This document shows, piece after piece, positions 13,276 to 16,316 of a stretch of 16,316 nt of DNA. A program made the position numbers and the translations under genes. This DNA comes from an uncultured Bacillota bacterium (GTDB taxonomy: Bacteria > Bacillota > Clostridia > Tissierellales > Tissierellaceae): positions 1-16,316 of the forward strand of contig CALGAG010000230.1 in the NCBI GenBank assembly GCA_937951995.1, in the 5' to 3' direction. Within the stretch, counting starts at the first letter, position 1. Each line of letters starts with the position of its first letter. The notes beneath the pieces were generated by a model. The model had not been told where the DNA came from. It was given only the letters and a program-made list of their open reading frames with translations, and ran no database searches.

Positions 13276-13307
13276 GTCGCCGGGGACGGTTCTTTTTGAC
13301 TCATTCC
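13269..13307. repeat. REP-like inverted repeat with GGGGACGG core, overlapping the EcsC stop
   Basis: GGAATGAGTC (13269-13278) and GACTCATTCC (13298-13307) are perfect reverse complements around a 19-base loop containing CCGGGGACGGTTCTTTTT, which itself has a small CCG-GGGA-CGG hairpin. I recall a 'GGGGACGGTTCTTTTTGACTCATT' dispersed repeat from clostridial genomes (not verified). It could also act as the terminator of the EcsC-family gene. Confidence 0.6.
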
Positions 13308-13352
13308 ACTTATTTATAGAATTATTAACCAACTAGATATTACTCCTTTAAA

Positions 13353-13913
13353 TCAATCCAACAGGTTGGGGTGTGTCCTTTTATAGACAACCATCTTGTA
13401 CTCCTTTCCATCAAATGGACTTTGGTCTATTACCCTTCTGTCCTCAATAAATCCGCATCTTTGAAGGACGCTGATGGACTTTGAATTGCCCTCCTCTGTA
13501 AAGGCTTCAAGCTTCTTGAAATTAGCTTCCCTAAAGGAATAGTCTACAACCTCCCTCAATCCTTCTGTCATTATTCCCCTGCCCCTGAACTCGGGAACGA
13601 TTCCAAAGCCTAGCTCCGCCTTCTCCTCGTCAGGGTAGATGTTCCATATGCTAATGGTTCCGATTATCCTATCAGATCCTTTGTCCTGGAGCCCCCATAC
13701 AATCCACTTGTTCTCATCGACTCCCTGGTTCATCCGCCTGATGTAGTCAATTGAATCCTCCAGCTTTTCATCCGGTCTGGTGTCTGTATATTCATGCATC
13801 GAGGGATCCTTTCTCATGTTGAACACATCATACATGTCCTCCTCTTCCTTAAGCTTTCTGAGAAACAATCTTTCAGTCTCCAATTCTGGAAAAGGGTTGA
13901 AATCTATCTTCAT
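13353..13913 (-). CDS. GNAT acetyltransferase, RimJ/RimL-like
   Basis: A 186-residue acetyltransferase of the RimJ/RimL type. The typical start 'FPELETERLFLRKLKEEE' (8-25) is followed by 'AELGFGIVPEFRGRGIMTEGLR' split as the beta-4 strand 'AELGFGIVPEF' (99-109) and the acetyl-CoA loop RGRGIMTEG (110-118), then 'EGNSKSISVLQRCGF' (141-155), the standard motif B. Relatives acetylate N-terminal amines of ribosomal proteins or small molecules; the substrate is unknown. ATG 13913 is chosen for its very strong GGAGGTGGAGG site and family fit; ATG 13949, with AAAGGGG upstream, would add twelve residues and cannot be excluded. It diverges from the OsmC-family gene. Confidence 0.85.
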   Translation of the reverse strand: MKIDFNPFPELETERLFLRKLKEEEDMYDVFNMRKDPSMHEYTDTRPDEKLEDSIDYIRRMNQGVDENKWIVWGLQDKGSDRIIGTISIWNIYPDEEKAELGFGIVPEFRGRGIMTEGLREVVDYSFREANFKKLEAFTEEGNSKSISVLQRCGFIEDRRVIDQSPFDGKEYKMVVYKRTHPNLLD

Positions 13914-13963
13914 TGCCTCCACCTCCCCATCTTTTATACCTCTGTACATTAGATATACCCCTT

Positions 13964-13981
13964 TTACATGGTAGCATGTAA
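13964..13981. repeat. Short palindrome in the GNAT/osmC divergent region
   Basis: TTACATG (13964-13970) and CATGTAA (13975-13981) around GTAG. It lies upstream of both divergent genes and could be an operator for the GNAT gene. A CCCC half-site (TATACCCC, 13954-13961) adjoins it. The function is not clear. Confidence 0.35.
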
Positions 13982-14009
13982 GAAAATCCTGATGTTGTGC
14001 AAAAACTTC

Positions 14010-14038
14010 TTTACCCCCTGGGGGTATTGTGGTATAAT
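14010..14038 (+). promoter_or_regulatory. osmC promoter with perfect C/G-tract operator palindrome
   Basis: TTTACC (-35, 14010-14015), 17-base spacer, TATAAT (-10, 14033-14038) preceded by TGG, an extended -10. TACCCCC-T-GGGGGTA (14012-14026) is a perfect 7-1-7 palindrome overlapping the -35 and spacer, a repressor position. The 12-mer GGTATAATAGGT (14031-14042) is shared exactly with the ccdA promoter. The palindrome resembles DUF156 (CsoR/CstR/FrmR) operators. Confidence 0.65.
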
Positions 14039-14077
14039 AGGTCCATATTGAAAAAAATATTTAGATGGAGTGATAAA

Positions 14078-14455
14078 ATGTCTTTTATGAAGGTAGAATT
14101 TCCAGGTGGTCTTCGGGTTGATGCAAGGTCCTCAAGGCACCTTATAAAAACCGACCAGGGTGGCAGCGACCCGACGCCCTTCGAGCTGTTCCTGGGATCA
14201 CTGGCAACCTGTGCAGGAATATTCGCACTGGGTTTCTGCAAGAACAAGGGTATCAACACAGAGGGTCTCGATATTTCAATGGACCTTGAGATGAACAGAC
14301 AGACTGGAATGATCAACAAGGTGATCTACGATGTGAAGCTTCCAGAGGGCTTTCCTGCAAAATATGAGAAGGCTCTGATAAATTCCATTGAGCTTTGCTC
14401 AGTTAAAAAACACATGATGACTCCACCGGAGTTTGAGGTTAAAACAACATTCTAG
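14078..14455 (+). CDS. OsmC/Ohr family protein
   Basis: A 125-residue cytoplasmic protein of the OsmC superfamily, many of which reduce organic hydroperoxides or handle persulfides through two cysteines. It reads MSFMKVEFPGGLRVDARSSR, then 'GSDPTPFELFLGSLATCAGIF', which carries the first conserved cysteine (Cys45), a further Cys54 in 'FCKNKGI', and the second family cysteine Cys107 in 'IELCSVKKHM'. The compact length fits the YhfA/OsmC-like branch rather than classical Ohr (about 140). ATG 14078 has GGAG seven bases upstream. A longer frame from ATG 13997 would begin before the promoter at 14010-14038 and is excluded. The C/G-tract palindrome in the promoter suggests control by a CsoR/CstR-type sensor, fitting a thiol-stress or sulfur role (inference). 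Confidence 0.9.
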   Translation: MSFMKVEFPGGLRVDARSSRHLIKTDQGGSDPTPFELFLGSLATCAGIFALGFCKNKGINTEGLDISMDLEMNRQTGMINKVIYDVKLPEGFPAKYEKALINSIELCSVKKHMMTPPEFEVKTTF

Positions 14456-14457
14456 AG

Positions 14458-14491
14458 AAAATCCCCTATCCTAATTAGGATAGGGGATTTT
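14458..14491. terminator. Bidirectional terminator between osmC and the propeller gene
   Basis: AAAATCCCCTATCC (14458-14471) pairs perfectly with GGATAGGGGATTTT (14478-14491) around TAATTA. T runs follow on the plus strand and A runs precede, so it serves both the plus-strand osmC gene (stop 14455) and the minus-strand gene ending at 14510. Confidence 0.9.
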
Positions 14492-14509
14492 TCTGTCCCT
14501 ATGGAACTT

Positions 14510-15955
14510 CTAGTTTGAATCCAGATCGATCATTTTAATGGCTGGTATCATTCTGTTATCTGATGAGTGGTAGATTAGCCAGTCTCCAAGACAGGCAAGG
14601 CCCTCCACCCGTTCTGTGTCTGCTTCAAGAGTCTTATCAAGGCCAAAATGGTCCATCCTGTAGAGTCCATCACCGGGATAGCCCACTTCCTCCCCTTGGA
14701 AGGAATAGAAAATCCCAACTTCTGTTATTATATAGGTTGATACATCAGCATCAATTGGAACCTGATAAATGTCAGGGTCCGTTCCCTCTGTTCTGATCAG
14801 TCTGTAGTCACCATCCATGTAGTACCAGTAGTTCTCCCACCTGGAAAGGTTCCTCACTGAACTGTCCGTTTGGAATTCAAACCTTCGGTCCCCACCTTCC
14901 ATATTGACGCTTTCAACATAACCCCTATCACTTTCCATATAACTATAGAACAGTCTGTTGTCATATACAGCCAGGTCTGACACATTCTCTCTAATGAACC
15001 GTTCCAGGTTTTGACCGTTCAGGTCCATTCTGTAAATATTGTGGTTGTCATGAAAGTTAATAAAATAGATCCAATCTCCAATGATATGGGGTTCCATCAC
15101 ATAGCCTTGCTTGTAAATGGCCCCTTCCCCTGTACCGTCAATCCTCATCCTATTATAGGATTCACCACTGGAATAGAATACCCAGTCGCCTGCAACATTG
15201 AGTCTGCTGACTCCATGTCCCCCACCCTTTTGGATCAGGTAGTCCTTTAATTGGAAGTCCTTGTCCGTCCTTACCAGGTTCATGTGGTCCTCAACATATA
15301 TAAAATAATCCTCCGTCTCCACCCCATATCCGTAGTTGTTTGTGTTGTCCACAGTATTTCCAACTTCTCCAGCTCCACCTTCTATAACAGGCTCAATATT
15401 TCTCATGGTATGGTTATGGTATCTTATTTTCATGTCCCAGTAGATTCCAGACTCAAATACCACCGGTATTGAGAGCATGATTACCACCAAAACAAAGGCT
15501 CCAAACGAAGCTATTCTTCTCATCCATTTACTGGTTTTTCCCTTAAGGTCCTTTGCCAGCTGGTCAACATAGTAGCGGGGACCTTCAAGTTTTGCCTTAT
15601 CATCTGAATATTTTATTATCACAGTTTCCTTGCTAAGCACATTATATGGAAAATCAAACCTGGGCTTTAGGACCAGTTTGTTCTCAGCACTTTCAACAAC
15701 TCCCCACCTGGAGTTCTCTTTTAGCTTTTCCAGCCAATCCTTATCCTCCAGGTCTTCCTCTCTGGTCTTTTCTCTATAGCTGCTGATGGTTGCCATGGTC
15801 ACGATCACAAGGTATGGAACAAGAATCCTCCACAGATTATCCATCTCATAGCCCAGGATTATAACATACAATCCATAAAGGAATAGGACTATTGGCATTG
15901 TAAAGAACAGTAGCCTCTTCAAGGCAAGGCCTATCAGGTTATCGGGTAGCTTCAT
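14510..15955 (-). CDS. Membrane-anchored DUF5050-like repeat protein (predicted beta-propeller)
   Basis: A 481-residue protein of unknown function. Two N-terminal helices (about 15-35 and 40-58) precede a roughly 85-residue cytoplasmic-type domain ('VLKPRFDFPYNVLSKETVI', 'GPRYYVDQL', resembling a PH-like module), then a third helix 'SFGAFVLVVIMLSIPVVF' (about 147-165). The rest shows about six or seven repeats of the form 'GDWIYFxN...IYRMDLNG': 'VAGDWVFYSSGESYNRMRIDG', 'IIGDWIYFINFHDNHNIYRMD', 'VYDNRLFYSYMESD', 'GIFYSFQGEE...GLYRMD' and 'CLGDWLIYHSSDN'. This is the DUF5050-type pattern expected to fold as a beta-propeller, probably outside the cell. ATG 15955 has GGAGGTG. An upstream ATG at 16000 is excluded, because the promoter at 15999-16027 would start transcription after it. 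It is monocistronic. Confidence 0.8.
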   Translation of the reverse strand: MKLPDNLIGLALKRLLFFTMPIVLFLYGLYVIILGYEMDNLWRILVPYLVIVTMATISSYREKTREEDLEDKDWLEKLKENSRWGVVESAENKLVLKPRFDFPYNVLSKETVIIKYSDDKAKLEGPRYYVDQLAKDLKGKTSKWMRRIASFGAFVLVVIMLSIPVVFESGIYWDMKIRYHNHTMRNIEPVIEGGAGEVGNTVDNTNNYGYGVETEDYFIYVEDHMNLVRTDKDFQLKDYLIQKGGGHGVSRLNVAGDWVFYSSGESYNRMRIDGTGEGAIYKQGYVMEPHIIGDWIYFINFHDNHNIYRMDLNGQNLERFIRENVSDLAVYDNRLFYSYMESDRGYVESVNMEGGDRRFEFQTDSSVRNLSRWENYWYYMDGDYRLIRTEGTDPDIYQVPIDADVSTYIITEVGIFYSFQGEEVGYPGDGLYRMDHFGLDKTLEADTERVEGLACLGDWLIYHSSDNRMIPAIKMIDLDSN

Positions 15956-15998
15956 TGTACACCTCCGGTTATGCTTTTGGCTTTCTGCTTTCGTGTCC

Positions 15999-16027
15999 AT
16001 TGTACCCTAGTTTTCAGCCATTTTCAA
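15999..16027 (-). promoter_or_regulatory. Promoter of the DUF5050-like gene
   Basis: Minus-strand TTGAAA (16022-16027) and TACAAT (15999-16004), each 5 of 6 to consensus, with exact 17-base spacing. The start site near 15992 leaves a leader of about 35 bases to ATG 15955. Confidence 0.65.
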
Positions 16028-16038
16028 CAAGTTAAAAG

Positions 16039-16065
16039 AGCCACAGGGCAATGGACCCCATGGCT
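16039..16065 (-). terminator. Terminator after the right-edge GNAT gene
   Basis: On the minus strand AGCCA and TGGCT form the base of a hairpin with an inner GGG/CCC pairing and a loop near TCCATTG, followed by CTTTT. It lies 15 bases past the stop at 16081. Confidence 0.55.
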
Positions 16066-16080
16066 TCTTGTAAGCAATGT

Positions 16081-16316
16081 CTATTTGTTGATATAGTATT
16101 CGTAGCTCACTACTCCCTCTACCTCCATAAATCCGCCTCTGTCATATATGCTTCTTGCTCCCTTGTTGTTTTCGTTTACGGATAGGATGGTCCTTTCAAA
16201 GCCTGACTCATGGGCAAACCTTATGGCTTCCCTAAGCATCATGCTTCCAAGGCCCTTATGCTGGTATTCTGGCAAAACAGACAGTGAACCTATGTTCACA
16301 ACCTCTTTTCCTTCAT
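16081..16316 (-). CDS. GNAT family N-acetyltransferase, 5' part outside window
   Basis: The C-terminal part of a GNAT enzyme. The frame stays open to the window edge: upstream of the GTG at 16299 the codons read EGKEVV, joining smoothly to NIGSLSVLPEYQHKGLGS, so the GTG codes an internal valine rather than the start. Visible: beta-4 'IGSLSVLPEYQ', the acetyl-CoA loop QHKGLGSMML, 'FERTILSVNENNKGARSIYDR' split as 'ERTILSVNENN' and 'KGARSIYDRGGF' (motif B). About half of a usual 140-160 residue domain is seen. The substrate is unknown. It is a separate unit, ended by the terminator at 16039-16065. Confidence 0.85.
   Translation of the reverse strand, partial: EGKEVVNIGSLSVLPEYQHKGLGSMMLREAIRFAHESGFERTILSVNENNKGARSIYDRGGFMEVEGVVSYEYYINK

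Noticed and set aside
13997..14455. Longer OsmC-family protein starting at ATG 13997
   Set aside because: The added residues would be coded by the promoter and operator themselves (14010-14038); ATG 14078 has a proper ribosome site and fits the family.

Overview
The window reads as chromosome from a low-GC anaerobic Bacillota, most likely of the Clostridia/Tissierellia group. Reasons: almost every gene has a strong AGGAGG-type ribosome binding site, the protein repertoire is clostridial (HgdB/HgdC-like reductase pair, EFR1-type flavodoxin-ferredoxin, encapsulin with encapsulated ferritin, EcsC protein, radical SAM proteins), and one gene appears to use UGA as selenocysteine, a trait found in several amino-acid-fermenting clostridia. 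I cannot assign a genus. No rRNA, tRNA, CRISPR array, insertion sequence or phage gene was seen. Seventeen genes are on the minus strand (two cut by the window edges) and two on the plus strand.

Layout, left to right. 1-704: a DMT/EamA permease cut by the window edge. 799-3459: a three-gene minus-strand operon (read right to left) of a double-cubane-cluster-type protein (HgdB/YjiM-like), its ATP-dependent activator/reductase (HgdC/YjiL-like) and an SsuB/TauB-like ABC ATPase without a permease. A Fur-box-like site lies over its promoter. 3621-4992: ccdA and a TlpA/ResA-like membrane-anchored thioredoxin, preceded by a GC-rich palindrome at the promoter. 5073-6470: a MATE exporter. 6626-7769: a two-gene iron-storage nanocompartment (encapsulated ferritin, then encapsulin shell). 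7836-8702: a radical SAM protein. 8775-9227: a BCP/PrxQ-type peroxiredoxin with an in-frame TGA exactly at the peroxidatic cysteine, followed by a SECIS-like hairpin, so a likely selenoprotein. 9286-10188: YjbQ family protein and a GNAT acetyltransferase. 10278-11453: an SDF-family (DAACS) symporter. 11624-12391: an EFR1-type flavodoxin/ferredoxin fusion, divergent from an EcsC-family gene (12547-13275, plus). 13353-13913: a RimJ/RimL-like acetyltransferase. 14078-14455: an OsmC-family protein (plus) whose promoter shares a 12-base core and a C/G-tract palindrome with the ccdA promoter. 14510-15955: a membrane-anchored DUF5050-like repeat protein. 16081-16316: the end of another GNAT gene.

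The common thread is iron, sulfur and oxidative-stress handling: an iron-sulfur reductase, an extracytoplasmic thiol relay, iron storage, a selenium-dependent peroxidase, and an OsmC thiol protein. The matching ccdA and osmC promoters suggest a shared regulator, plausibly of the CsoR/CstR (DUF156) family. No such regulator gene is in the window, so this is inference. Intergenic gaps are all below about 165 bases and hold promoters, terminators or short inverted repeats listed below.
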